In this document: positions 34,943-43,997 of the stretch, one piece after another | Layout of the letters: every line of letters begins with the position of its first letter | Numbering within the stretch: the stretch's first letter is position 1 | Assembly (NCBI RefSeq): GCF_014204895.1 | Contig: NZ_JACHMF010000001.1 | Location: 3,658,001-3,722,000 of the forward strand | Direction of reading: 5' to 3' | Source of the DNA: Paractinoplanes abujensis | Lineage (GTDB): Bacteria > Actinomycetota > Actinomycetes > Mycobacteriales > Micromonosporaceae | DNA length: 64,000 bases | Position numbers and translations under genes: made by a program | Notes under the pieces: model-generated | What the model was told of the DNA's origin: nothing | Seen by the model: only the letters and a program-made list of their open reading frames with translations | Database searches by the model: none

Positions 34943-34993
34943 CCGCTCGTGCCCGTCATGGTCGACCCGTCCCCCAGCCCAGGAGTGTCCGAC

Positions 34994-37315
34994 ATGTCGT
35001 CTGCCCCCCTCAGCCGTCGCCGCCTGTTCCAAGCCACCGGGACCGCAGCCCTGGTCGCTGCCGCCGGCGACGCGCTCGCCGCCCGCCCGGCGGCCGCCGC
35101 GGTCGTGCCGCCGGCCCGGCCGGACACCGGCGCGGCCGCCTTCGCGTTCGATCCCGGCCAGGTGCGGCTGACCACGGGCCGGTTCCTGGACAACCAGAAC
35201 AGGACCCTGAGCTATCTGCGGTTCGTCGACGTCAACCGCCTGCTCTACGTCTTCCGGGCCAACCACCGGCTGTCCACCGGCGGCGCGGCCGCCAACGGCG
35301 GATGGGACGCCCCCACCTTCCCGTTCCGCTCCCATGTGCAGGGCCACTTCCTGACCGCCTGGGCTCAGGCGTACGCCACCCTGGGCGACACGACCTGCCG
35401 CGACAAGGCCGATCTGATGGTGGCCGAACTGGCCAAGTGCCAGGCGAACAACGCCGCCGCCGGGTTCGCGACGGGATACCTCTCGGGCTTTCCGGAGTCG
35501 GACTTCACCGCGCTCGAGGCGCGCACACTGTCCAACGGCAACGTGCCGTACTACTGCATCCACAAGACACTGGCCGGGCTGCTCGACGTGTGGCGCTGGA
35601 CCGGCAACACCCAGGCCCGGACCGTGCTGCTGGCGCTGGCCGGGTGGGTCGACACCCGTACGGCCCGGTTGAGCTCGAGCCAGATGCAGGCGATGCTGGG
35701 AACCGAGTTCGGTGGCATGAACGAGGTGCTCGCCGACATCTATCAGCAGACCGGCGACACCAGATGGCTCACCGTGGCCCAGCGCTTCGACCACGCCGCC
35801 GTGTTCTCCCCGCTGACGGCGGGCTCCGACCAGCTCAACGGGCTGCACGCCAACACCCAGGTACCCAAGTGGATCGGCGCGGCCCGCGAGTACAAGGCCA
35901 CCGGCACCACTCGTTACCGCGACATCGCCACCAACGCGTGGGCCATCACCACCCGGGCCCACACGTACGCCATCGGCGGCAACAGCCAGGCCGAGCATTT
36001 CCGGGCCCCGAACGCCATCGCCGGCTACCTGAGCAACGACACCTGCGAGCACTGCAACACCCACAACATGCTCAAGCTCACCCGTGAACTGTGGCTGCTC
36101 GACCCGGGCAACGCCGGCTACTTCGACTTCTACGAGCGAGCCCTGCTCAACCACTTGATCGGGGCGCAGAACCCGGCCGACAGCCACGGCGGCGTCACGT
36201 ACTTCACGCCGTTGCGACCCGGCGGGCGCCGGGGTGTCGGCCCGGCCTGGGGCGGCGGCACCTACTCGACCGACTACAACTCGTTCTGGTGCTGCCAGGG
36301 CACCGGCATCGAGACCAACACGAAACTGATGGACTCGATCTATTTCTACGCCGGCACGACGCTGACCGTGAACCTGTTCGTGCCCTCGACGCTGACCTGG
36401 TCGCAGCGCGGCATCACCGTGACCCAGGCCACGACCTACCCCGCGAGCGACACCACCACCCTGACGCTGTCCGGCTCCATGAGCGGTTCCTGGAGCATCC
36501 GCGTACGCATCCCCGCCTGGACCCAGAACCCGGTGATCAGCGTCAACGGTGTCGGCCAGACCGTCACCGCCACGCCGGGCAGTTACGCGACGATCACGCG
36601 GACCTGGGCCGCCGGCGACACGCTGACGGTGCGGCTGCCGATGCGGGTGATCATGCAGGCGGCCAACGACAACCCGAACCTTCAGGCGATCACGTACGGG
36701 CCGGCCGTCCTGTGCGGCAACTACGGCAACACCGCGCTGAGCGCGGCACCGGCGCTGGCCGTGTCGTCGATCAACCGCACCGGCTCGGGCGCGCTCGCCT
36801 TCACCGCGACCGCCAACGGCACCACCGTGGCCATCGGGCCGTTCCACGACGCGCACGGCTTCAATTACGCGGTCTACTGGAACACCGGTGGCGGCAGCAC
36901 CGGGGCCACGGTGAAACTGGTCAACGTGGGCACCGGACTGGTCCTGGGCGTCAAGGACATGTCCACCGCCGACGGCGGCCTGGCCGTGGTCTGGGGTGAC
37001 ACCGGAACCGCCGACCATCAGTGGGAGCGCATCACCGACGGCACGGCCGTCCGGTTCCGCAACGTCAACAGCGGCAAAGTTCTCGGCGTGGAGAACATGT
37101 CGACGGCCGACAACGCGCGCGTCCTGCAGTGGTCGGACACCGGCACCGCCGACCACCGGTGGACGCTGGTCGACAACGGCAACGGCACGTACCGGATCCG
37201 CAACGTCAACAGCGGCAAACTGCTGGCCGTCCTCAACGGTTCCAGCACCTGGGGCACGCAGGTGGTGCAGGACGCCGACAACGGCAGCGCCGACAACAAC
37301 TGGCGTCTGGTCTGA
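34994..37315 (+). CDS. Secreted GH127 beta-L-arabinofuranosidase with ricin-type module
   Basis: A 773-residue exported enzyme. The twin-arginine signal SRRRLFQATG starts at residue 7. The (alpha/alpha)6 catalytic domain (about 45-500) shows the GH127 zinc-cysteine centre: Glu352 and Cys354 in CEHCNTHNMLKL, and Cys433-Cys434 in FWCCQGTGIETN. Cys433 matches the nucleophile position of the Bifidobacterium enzyme HypBA1. Beta-sandwich domains follow, then a ricin-like beta-trefoil (about 640-773) with repeats such as VNVGTGLVLGV and VNSGKLLAVL. AGGAG lies 8 bases before the ATG at 34994; the frame is open further upstream through two operators, so a longer start is unlikely. It would release arabinofuranose from plant arabinans or glycoproteins. 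Confidence 0.92.
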   Translation: MSSAPLSRRRLFQATGTAALVAAAGDALAARPAAAAVVPPARPDTGAAAFAFDPGQVRLTTGRFLDNQNRTLSYLRFVDVNRLLYVFRANHRLSTGGAAANGGWDAPTFPFRSHVQGHFLTAWAQAYATLGDTTCRDKADLMVAELAKCQANNAAAGFATGYLSGFPESDFTALEARTLSNGNVPYYCIHKTLAGLLDVWRWTGNTQARTVLLALAGWVDTRTARLSSSQMQAMLGTEFGGMNEVLADIYQQTGDTRWLTVAQRFDHAAVFSPLTAGSDQLNGLHANTQVPKWIGAAREYKATGTTRYRDIATNAWAITTRAHTYAIGGNSQAEHFRAPNAIAGYLSNDTCEHCNTHNMLKLTRELWLLDPGNAGYFDFYERALLNHLIGAQNPADSHGGVTYFTPLRPGGRRGVGPAWGGGTYSTDYNSFWCCQGTGIETNTKLMDSIYFYAGTTLTVNLFVPSTLTWSQRGITVTQATTYPASDTTTLTLSGSMSGSWSIRVRIPAWTQNPVISVNGVGQTVTATPGSYATITRTWAAGDTLTVRLPMRVIMQAANDNPNLQAITYGPAVLCGNYGNTALSAAPALAVSSINRTGSGALAFTATANGTTVAIGPFHDAHGFNYAVYWNTGGGSTGATVKLVNVGTGLVLGVKDMSTADGGLAVVWGDTGTADHQWERITDGTAVRFRNVNSGKVLGVENMSTADNARVLQWSDTGTADHRWTLVDNGNGTYRIRNVNSGKLLAVLNGSSTWGTQVVQDADNGSADNNWRLV

Positions 37316-37635
37316 ACCGCCGCGGTCCTACCCGGCCGGCCGGAGCGGGCCGGTTGTCCCGGCGCCGCAGCTCCGTGCGCAGGTATTCGCGCGCGGCGAG
37401 AAGGACGAGCCGGGTGGCCGGGCCGGGTGGCCGCCGCAAGCCGCGCTCGACGGCATCGAGGTCGGTCAGCAGACGGCGGCGGCGTTCGCCGTCGCCGTCA
37501 TCCTGGCCGGTTATCAGCGCTGCCAGTGCCGGCCCGGGCCGGGGAACGGCCGGCGCCCGCCGCCACGAGCGGACGGATCGCCCACCGGTGGGGTTCCACC
37601 CACCTCGGCCGGTCCGCCCGTGACTACGCCTCCGT
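37316..37635. other. 320-base gap with a possible gene remnant
   Basis: Just after the GH127 gene there is a weak GC-rich hairpin near 37336-37364. On the minus strand, about 37330-37550 translates to a protein-like stretch (LLTDLDAVERGLRRPP, LVLLAAREYLRTELRRR), but it has no clear start and runs into the GH127 gene. It may be a decayed gene end. Nothing else is supported. Confidence 0.35.
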
Positions 37636-38154
37636 CTACGGCGTGTCGCCGTCGATGACAGCCCGTCTGTGCCCGTCGCCGTCCGGCGAGCCACCCGCGT
37701 GATCGCGTTCCACGTCTCGCGCCACGGCCCGCAACGTGGCCGCGAAGCCCAGCCGCCCGGCCAGCGCGAGCGCGGGACCGGCGTACCGGGTGATGCGCCG
37801 GGGCGAGACGGTCACGTCCTCGAACCAGACCACGCGGCTGCGCCCGCCCGGCAGCGGTGTCACCGCGAACCAGGCCCGGCCGTGCACGATCCGGCCCGAC
37901 TTGACCACCTCGCACCGTCCCGGCGCGTCACCCGCCGGCGGTTGCCAGGCGACCACCGTCATCGGGTCGTCGAACGCCAGCGGGCCGACGCCGGTGCGGG
38001 CCACGAACCCGGCCCCGACACCCTCGGCCGGACCCGGCAGGGCCCGTACGACGGTCAGCGGCGCCCAGTCACCGTGGCGCGGCCAATCGACCAGGGCCGC
38101 CCACACGGCACCGGCGGGGGCCTCCACCTCTTGCACGACACTGAACTCAGCCAT
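37636..38154 (-). CDS. SRPBCC-family protein (polyketide cyclase/dehydrase-like)
   Basis: A 172-residue single-domain protein of the START/Bet v1-like fold. The opening VVQEVEAPAGAVWAALVDWPRHGDW is diagnostic, and RVVWFEDVTVSPRRITRYAG near the end matches the C-terminal helix region of this family. Members bind hydrophobic ligands in a deep cavity. No biosynthetic genes surround it, so no specific role can be assigned. It lies 17 bases after the start of the GGDEF gene's coding end and may be transcribed separately. Confidence 0.85.
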   Translation of the reverse strand: MAEFSVVQEVEAPAGAVWAALVDWPRHGDWAPLTVVRALPGPAEGVGAGFVARTGVGPLAFDDPMTVVAWQPPAGDAPGRCEVVKSGRIVHGRAWFAVTPLPGGRSRVVWFEDVTVSPRRITRYAGPALALAGRLGFAATLRAVARDVERDHAGGSPDGDGHRRAVIDGDTP

Positions 38155-38171
38155 TCCCCCAACCTAAGGCC

Positions 38172-39593
38172 TCAGGCCAGGACCAGGCTCAGGGCGCCCA
38201 CGGACTTGGCCTTCTTGGCCTCGTACATGGCCAGGTCGGCCCGGTTGATCAGGTCGTCGGTGGTGTCGGCGGCCCGCGCCCGGGTCGCGCCCACGCTGAC
38301 GCCGATGCGCACCTGTTCGCCGGCCGCGGTGAAGGGCCGGGCGGTCAGGTCGGCGATGCGGGCGGCCACCACGTCGACCGCGTCGGGGCCCCGGCAGATC
38401 AGCACGAACTCGTCACCGCCGAACCGGCTCACCAGGTCGTCGCCGCGGACGCAGGTGCGCAGGCGGTCGGCCACCGCGATCAGCAGTTCGTCACCGGCGG
38501 CGTGACCCAGGCGATCGTTCACCGGTTTGAAGCCGTCGAGGTCGCAGAACAGCACCGCGAGGTCCCCCGGCCCGTCGCCGAGAGCCGCCGCGAGGTGGTC
38601 CAGGCAGGCGCCGCGGTTGGCCAGGCCGGTCAGCCCGTCCCGGGTGGCCAGCCGGTGCAGGGCCCGTTCGGCCGCGCGGCGCTGGGCCGCCAGCCGGGCC
38701 ACCCGCACCATGACCAGCGGGACCAGGGCGGCCGAGGACAGGGCGATGAGGATGCCGTCGGTCGGCAGGCCCAGGACGGCGCGGCCCCCGCCGATCAGCG
38801 GGGTGAGCGCCAGCATCACCCCGAGGAAGGTCAGCCGGCCCGGGGTCAGGTCGTCGTTCGGGGCCCGGCCGGGCTGGGTCACCAGAGCCACCGACGGGTG
38901 GACCGCGGCCGCGCCCACCAGGGCGTAGGCGGCCAGGAAGACCATGTTCGTCCAGTCCGGGCGGATGCCGTCCGCGTCGACCGCCAGCGCGGCGGCCACG
39001 TTGCCGGCGAGAGTCAGCGCCACCCCGGCGGTGAAGAGCCGGATCGACGCGGTGCGCCCGGCCGGCGAGACCAGCGAGACCCGCAGCATCGCCCCGAGCG
39101 TGCCGACGATCACGATGACGCCGACGAACAGGGACAACTGCCGGCTCGCGGGGACGTCCTGCCGGGTGAGCGCGGGCAGCAGCACGGCGTCCCAGAGCAC
39201 GCCGCCCAGGGCCACCGCGGTGATGATCGAGTCGAGGACGCCACCGACGTCACCCCGGCCCTGATGCCGTACGACGGCGATCGAGGCACCGAGCAGGAGC
39301 ATCCCGCCCCCGGTGTAGAACAGGTCGGCTGCGGTTCCGTCACCGGTGATCCGGCCGCCCGTCGTGGCGATGACGATCCAGACGATGTTGCCGATGTTGT
39401 AGAGCGCCAACGAGGTCAGCATCAGCCACCACGGCGTACGGGCGCCTCGCGGGGCCCGCCGCAAAGCCAGCACGACAGCCGGGACGCCGCCCAGCGTCAC
39501 CGCCAGGAACGGCCATTGCCGCAGGTCGTAGGGCCACACCAGGTAGGTCGCCACCAGGATCCCGGCGACCAGGGTGTAGCAACGCAGCAGCAT
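38172..39593 (-). CDS. Membrane diguanylate cyclase (GGDEF)
   Basis: A 473-residue protein. The N-terminal ~300 residues carry about eight to nine membrane helices with no named sensor domain. The C-terminal GGDEF domain (about 310-470) is intact: active site RFGGDEF, preceded at the right spacing by the product-inhibition motif RGDD (RxxD). It should make cyclic di-GMP from two GTP and be feedback-inhibited. There is no EAL domain. A second cyclase of similar design lies at 45034; both have multi-helix N-termini but dissimilar sequence. Confidence 0.9.
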   Translation of the reverse strand: MLLRCYTLVAGILVATYLVWPYDLRQWPFLAVTLGGVPAVVLALRRAPRGARTPWWLMLTSLALYNIGNIVWIVIATTGGRITGDGTAADLFYTGGGMLLLGASIAVVRHQGRGDVGGVLDSIITAVALGGVLWDAVLLPALTRQDVPASRQLSLFVGVIVIVGTLGAMLRVSLVSPAGRTASIRLFTAGVALTLAGNVAAALAVDADGIRPDWTNMVFLAAYALVGAAAVHPSVALVTQPGRAPNDDLTPGRLTFLGVMLALTPLIGGGRAVLGLPTDGILIALSSAALVPLVMVRVARLAAQRRAAERALHRLATRDGLTGLANRGACLDHLAAALGDGPGDLAVLFCDLDGFKPVNDRLGHAAGDELLIAVADRLRTCVRGDDLVSRFGGDEFVLICRGPDAVDVVAARIADLTARPFTAAGEQVRIGVSVGATRARAADTTDDLINRADLAMYEAKKAKSVGALSLVLA

Positions 39594-39709
39594 GGGCCTC
39601 GGATCGGCCCCTTCCGGCCGTACCTGAGGACTTCGGGGAACGAGGAGGACGATCAGCCGGGCGGCCCGGGGCCACGTCCAGCACCTCCCAGATGAGCCCC
39701 TACCTCACT

Positions 39710-41008
39710 TCACTTCCCGCGGCCCCGCTTCGCCTTCGGCTTGTGGCCCGGCTTCGCCTTGGGCGGTGCGGGCTTCGCCTTGTGCGGGCCGGCCTTCGGC
39801 GCGGGGGCGGCGGCCGCCCGCACCGGTTTGCGGGCCGGGACGGCTTGCCGGCGTGACACGGGGACCGAGCGGATCGTCCGCTCGGCCGGAGCCGCTGTCA
39901 TCGGCGCCTTCGTCCGGGTCGTCGCCTCGGCGGACGGCGCCGTGACCGCATCGGCCTGAGCGGGCCGGGCCGCGTCGCCGCCGCCCCACCAGACACCGCC
40001 CGCGGCCAGCATCCCGGCGGCCACCCCGGCCGCGACCAGCACCGACCGGCGCGGCCGACGGGTCCGGACCGGCGGCAGGGTCACGGTCGGGGCGGTCACG
40101 CTGCGCAGCAGGGCGGCCGACGGCAGGCCGGCCACCTCACCCAGCACCTCCGAGACCTCGACGGCGGTGGGCCGATCGGCCGGGCGCTTGGCCAGACAGC
40201 GCGAAACGAGCCGGGTCACCACCGACGGGAGGCCGGGGACGGACGGCAGGGGCGCCGGTTTCGCATAGACGTGCGCCTTGACCATCTCGGTCACGGTCGA
40301 CGCGTCCCAGGGCATCCGCCCGGCCAGGGCGAGATACATCAGCAGACCCAGGGCGTACACGTCGGTGGCGGGCCGGACCGGTCCGCCCTTGATCCGCTCC
40401 GGCGCCAGGTAGGCCGGTGTGCCCACGACCTGGTCGTTGCCCTCGAACGCGCCGACCGCGGCAGAGATCCCGAAGTCCACCAGCTTCACGCCGGCGCTGG
40501 TCACCATGACGTTGGCCGGTTTGACGTCGCGGTGCACGATGCCGTCCGCGTGGGCCGCGGCCAGGGCCGCGGCCACCTGCGCGCCGACCAGCGTCGCGAC
40601 CTTCCACGGCAGGCGGCCGCCGCTCAGCATCTGGGCCAGCGTGCGGCCGTCGGCCAGTTCCATCACCACGTACGACAACGTGCGCCCGTGATCGATGAAA
40701 TCGCCGTAGTCGTAGACCGCGACGACATTGGTGTGCCGCAGCCGGGCCGCGGTGCGCGCCTCGTCGCGGATCAGGCGCCGCTGGTGCGGGTCGTCGGCCA
40801 GGACGGCCGACAGCACCTTGACCGCGACCTCGCGGCCGAGCACGTCGTCGTCGGCCCGCCAGACCACCGACATTCCCCCGCGCCCCAGCTCCTCCCGGAG
40901 CCGATACCGCCCGGCGACCAGTTCTCCTCGATCCACGGACGCATCTATCTCCCGTGGACCGTTGCCGAAACCCCGAAGCCCGGGACCCGTCTCCCGCTTC
41001 GCTCCCAC
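39710..41008 (-). CDS. Ser/Thr protein kinase with membrane helix and basic tail
   Basis: A 432-residue PknB-type kinase. The kinase domain (about 30-290) has GRGGMSVVW, VAVKVL, HRDVKPAN, DFGISA and APE (YLAPERI). A membrane helix lies at about 325-347. The outer part is a ~85-residue Ala/Pro-rich tail that ends in a Lys/Pro/Gly-rich stretch (KAKPAPPKAKPGHKPKAKR), which could bind cell-wall polymers. No PASTA domain. It lies 30 bases downstream of the esterase gene and may be read through from it. The exact start is uncertain; a GTG about 25 codons in is possible. Confidence 0.9.
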   Translation of the reverse strand: MGAKRETGPGLRGFGNGPREIDASVDRGELVAGRYRLREELGRGGMSVVWRADDDVLGREVAVKVLSAVLADDPHQRRLIRDEARTAARLRHTNVVAVYDYGDFIDHGRTLSYVVMELADGRTLAQMLSGGRLPWKVATLVGAQVAAALAAAHADGIVHRDVKPANVMVTSAGVKLVDFGISAAVGAFEGNDQVVGTPAYLAPERIKGGPVRPATDVYALGLLMYLALAGRMPWDASTVTEMVKAHVYAKPAPLPSVPGLPSVVTRLVSRCLAKRPADRPTAVEVSEVLGEVAGLPSAALLRSVTAPTVTLPPVRTRRPRRSVLVAAGVAAGMLAAGGVWWGGGDAARPAQADAVTAPSAEATTRTKAPMTAAPAERTIRSVPVSRRQAVPARKPVRAAAAPAPKAGPHKAKPAPPKAKPGHKPKAKRGRGK

Positions 41009-41038
41009 GTGATCCGCGAGACGGGCCCCGGGCGGCTT

Positions 41039-42268
41039 TCAGGCCGGTGTGCAGGTGACCGGCGGAACGGCTCCGGCGCCGCTTCCGGAGCCGAGGAACC
41101 CGAAGGTGGCCGACGCGCCCGCGCCGAGAGCGCCGTTCCAGGTCTCGTTCAGCACTGTCTGCACGCTGCCGCTGGAGGTGTGGCGGCCGCCCCAGAGCTG
41201 GCTGACGGTCTGGCCGCCGGTGAAGGTCCAGCCGGCCCGCCATCCGGTCAGCGCCGTGGCGCCGGCCGTCACCGTGACCTCGGCCTGGAATCCGCCTTGC
41301 CACTGGCCGGTGACCCGGTAGACGGCGGTGCAGGCGCCCGGCTCGGCCGGCGGCGTGGTCGGCGGCGTGGTCGGCGGCGTGGTGGTGGGGGGCGATGTGG
41401 GGCCGCCGAGCTGGGTGAAGAATTTCCAGATCTCGCCGCCGACCCAGGTGCGGGCACCGCTGGTCGAGGTCGACCCGTCCACCGGCTCCGGAGTGTGATC
41501 GCCGTCGAAGGCCGCCCACGCCACCGGATATCCGGACCGGCAGCCCGCATAGGTGGTCACGATGTGGGTCAGGCTGCCCCGGGCCGGCTCGGGCGGGTTC
41601 TGCGCCGTGCAGCCGTTGTTGCGCACGAAGGTGTCCCGGATCGAGCGGCCGAGCGAGATGTTCAGCACGCTGTCGTGGGTGCCGTGGAGCCCGAGGTAGG
41701 CGACCGGCTGGGTGCCCGGGCTGCAGCCGCTGAGGTTGGCCCCGGAGATGACGGCGACCGCGCGGAACACCGCGGGCCGGGCGCAGGCGACGGCGTAGCT
41801 CATCGAGCCGCCGTAGCTCCAGCCGAGCGCGAACACCTGCGTGGTGTCGACGCACAGGTCGCCTTCGATCAGGTTGATCAGGTTGTCGACGAGGGTGAGG
41901 TCCCGGTTGCCGGTGTTGGCCCAGCCGTTGTCGATGCCCTGCGGTGCGACGAAGATCGCGGAATTGTTCGACAACCCCTGGAGGCCGTAGTACCCGCCGC
42001 CGGAAACATTGCCGGCGGTGCCGTTCAGCCAGTGGAAGCCGAAAATCAGTTTGTACGGCTGGTTGCGGTTGTAATTGTCCGGCACCCGCAGGATGTAGGT
42101 GCGGTTCTGGCCGCCGCTGGCGATGGTCCGGGTGCCGCTGGCCAGCGTGGGTGCCTTGCCGCACCCGGCGGTGTTCGCCGCGCCGGCCCCGGCCGCCGTC
42201 ACCGTGAGCACCCCGGCGACGGCCAGCAGTAGGGCTACGGCGGCACCGGCGAGTCTTCGCAACGGCAT
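41039..42268 (-). CDS. Secreted CE1/feruloyl esterase-like enzyme with CBM2
   Basis: A 409-residue secreted esterase. The signal peptide ends near GAGAA-NT (residue 31). The catalytic domain (about 35-285) is an alpha/beta-hydrolase of the LpqC/PHB-depolymerase group with nucleophile Ser151 in LGWSYGGSMS and the His in DGDHTPEP. This group includes feruloyl and acetyl-xylan esterases. A Thr/Pro linker (about 291-309) joins a CBM2 (about 311-409: WQGGFQAEVTVTA, GWTFTGGQTVSQLWGG, FGFLGSGS) that would bind cellulose or xylan. A CebR-like site sits in its promoter. De-esterification of hemicellulose is the likely job. Confidence 0.9.
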   Translation of the reverse strand: MPLRRLAGAAVALLLAVAGVLTVTAAGAGAANTAGCGKAPTLASGTRTIASGGQNRTYILRVPDNYNRNQPYKLIFGFHWLNGTAGNVSGGGYYGLQGLSNNSAIFVAPQGIDNGWANTGNRDLTLVDNLINLIEGDLCVDTTQVFALGWSYGGSMSYAVACARPAVFRAVAVISGANLSGCSPGTQPVAYLGLHGTHDSVLNISLGRSIRDTFVRNNGCTAQNPPEPARGSLTHIVTTYAGCRSGYPVAWAAFDGDHTPEPVDGSTSTSGARTWVGGEIWKFFTQLGGPTSPPTTTPPTTPPTTPPAEPGACTAVYRVTGQWQGGFQAEVTVTAGATALTGWRAGWTFTGGQTVSQLWGGRHTSSGSVQTVLNETWNGALGAGASATFGFLGSGSGAGAVPPVTCTPA

Positions 42269-42310
42269 GACGATTCCTCGATTCGGGGGACGGTACCAAC
42301 GATTACCGGC

Positions 42311-42339
42311 ACGTTACGGGAGCGCTCCCACCGATTCAA
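42311..42339 (-). promoter_or_regulatory. Esterase promoter with CebR-like operator in the spacer
   Basis: On the minus strand TTGAAT (42339-42334), 17 bases, TAACGT (42316-42311). The perfect palindrome GGGAGCGCTCCC (42318-42329) fills the spacer, identical to the GH127 operator at 34756. The remainder of the gap 42269-42654 shows no gene. Confidence 0.72.
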
Positions 42340-42654
42340 GAACGCCAATGAACACGCGGTGATTAACAGTTTTTCAGCACCCTTTTCTGGCACCATTCAG
42401 ACGCCGCTGTCCGGCTGGGCCGGGCTGAGCACGGCCGGATGATCAGGCTGGGCTCGCAGGCAGTGACCACGACCTGGGCGCGGTGGCTCCGCCGGCGGCG
42501 CCGGCACGTACGTCTCGACCAGCCGCCGGTCACGCTCGCGGTGAGCAGGGTGTCGCGCTCGGCCACCGTGCCGCCGTCGCGGCCGGGGCCACGGAATCCG
42601 TTTCGGGCGGCTACAGTGCGCTTGTCCGCATCCATTGCCGCCGATGGGGGTTCC

Positions 42655-43473
42655 GTGACCGGCTCCGACGCCACGTCGAGGGGGATCGACACCTCGGTGC
42701 CGCATCCGGCCCGGCGTTACGACTACTGGCTCGGCGGCAAGGACAACTTCGCCGCCGACCGGGAGTCCGCCGACGCCATCGAGGCCAAGTTCCCCGGCAT
42801 GCGCGCCGGGATCCGGGCCAACCGCGCCGTGCTGCGACGCATGACGACCTACCTGGCGGCCGAGGCCGGGCTGCGCCAGTTCCTCGACATCGGCACCGGC
42901 CTGCCCACCGCGGACAACACGCACGAGGTGGCCCAGCGGATCGCTCCGCACAGCCGGGTGCTCTACGTCGACAACGACCCCCTGGTCATGTCGCATGCAC
43001 GGGCGTTGCTCACCAGCAGCCCGGATGGTGCCACCGACTACATCGAGGCCGATCTGCGCGATCCGCGAGCCATCCTGGAGGCGGCCCGCGAACGGCAGGC
43101 GCTCGACCTGACCGAGCCGGTGGCGCTGATGCTGATCGCCGTGCTGCATTTCGTGCGGCCCGGCACCGGCGAGGCGCAGAAGATCGTCCGCACCCTGCTC
43201 GACGCGCTGCCCTCCGGCAGCTGTCTGGCCGTCACGCATTTCACCACCGACTTCATGCCCGACGAGGAGAAGGTCCGCTACCAGGGCATGCTCGACGCGG
43301 GCATCAGCGACATCTGGCCGCGGGACCGGTCCGCGTTCACCGCCCTGTTCGACGGTTTGGAGCTGGTCGAGCCGGGTGTCGAGCTGATCAGCCGCTGGCG
43401 TCCCGAGGCGGGCGGGGACGACACCGACCCGAGCCGGATCAGCATCTACGGCGCGGTCGGCCGCAAGCCCTGA
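42655..43473 (+). CDS. SAM-dependent methyltransferase, DUF574 family
   Basis: A 272-residue Rossmann-fold methyltransferase of a family expanded in actinobacteria. Family blocks are present: HPARRYDYWLGGKDNFAADR, the SAM loop FLDIGTGLPTADNTHEVAQ, VLYVDNDPLVMSHA and RDPRAILE. I use the GTG at 42655 with GATGGGGG upstream; the frame is open further but that part does not resemble the family, and 272 residues is the family's usual size. Substrate unknown. It precedes the anti-sigma kinase and STAS genes. Confidence 0.9.
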   Translation: MTGSDATSRGIDTSVPHPARRYDYWLGGKDNFAADRESADAIEAKFPGMRAGIRANRAVLRRMTTYLAAEAGLRQFLDIGTGLPTADNTHEVAQRIAPHSRVLYVDNDPLVMSHARALLTSSPDGATDYIEADLRDPRAILEAARERQALDLTEPVALMLIAVLHFVRPGTGEAQKIVRTLLDALPSGSCLAVTHFTTDFMPDEEKVRYQGMLDAGISDIWPRDRSAFTALFDGLELVEPGVELISRWRPEAGGDDTDPSRISIYGAVGRKP

Positions 43474-43543
43474 ACCGGCCGGGAAAAGACGAGAATCTGT
43501 CACGTACGTTTCCGATTCCGGCCTGCGGGCATCACCGTGGCCC

Positions 43544-43972
43544 ATGGAGTCCCTGCGGATGCTCAGCCCGGCCGAGGCGACCTCCACGCTGCTCACCTGG
43601 AACATCGAGAGCGACGGGGACCTGCGCCGGATCCGCGAGGACATCCGGCGGTTCTTCGCGGAACGGACGCCCGGGCTCGCCGACGACCGGGTCGCGCAGC
43701 ACATGGGACTCGTGGCCACCGAACTCGCCGGCAACGCCTTGCGCCACGGCCTACCCCCGGCGACGGCGCGGCTGCTGAGCAGCGACGGGCACTACATCCT
43801 GGACGTCAGCGACGGCGCCGTGGGCGAAATGCCGCGACCGGACCCGGCCCCGCAGAACATTCACGCCGGCGGCCGCGGGCTGCCGATCTGCCTGGCCGTG
43901 GCCGAGCAGGTCTGCTGGTACACCACCGGGACGGCCAAGCACGTCTGGGCCTCTTTTCCCCGTTCCCGGTGA
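43544..43972 (+). CDS. Anti-sigma factor type ATP-binding protein (HATPase_c_2)
   Basis: A 142-residue single-domain GHKL ATPase of the RsbW/SpoIIAB type. The N-box is LVATELAGNALRHG and the G-box region is GGRGLPICLAVAEQVCW. Such kinases sequester a sigma factor and phosphorylate a STAS partner on Ser or Thr. The STAS gene directly downstream (25-base gap) is the obvious partner. No sigma factor gene is in the window, so the regulated sigma factor is unknown. Confidence 0.88.
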   Translation: MESLRMLSPAEATSTLLTWNIESDGDLRRIREDIRRFFAERTPGLADDRVAQHMGLVATELAGNALRHGLPPATARLLSSDGHYILDVSDGAVGEMPRPDPAPQNIHAGGRGLPICLAVAEQVCWYTTGTAKHVWASFPRSR

Positions 43973-43997
43973 CGTCAGCCGCCTTTGTCGTACCCCG

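Noticed and set aside
34730..34993. N-terminal extension of the GH127 protein from 34730
   Set aside because: The extension would span the promoter and both operators and would place the Tat signal about 90 residues inside. AGGAG before 34994 supports the shorter form.
37233..37694. A 153-residue minus-strand frame partly resembling a protein
   Set aside because: It overlaps the end of the GH127 gene and the SRPBCC gene on opposite or other frames and has no start signal. It is noted only as a possible remnant in the gap entry.
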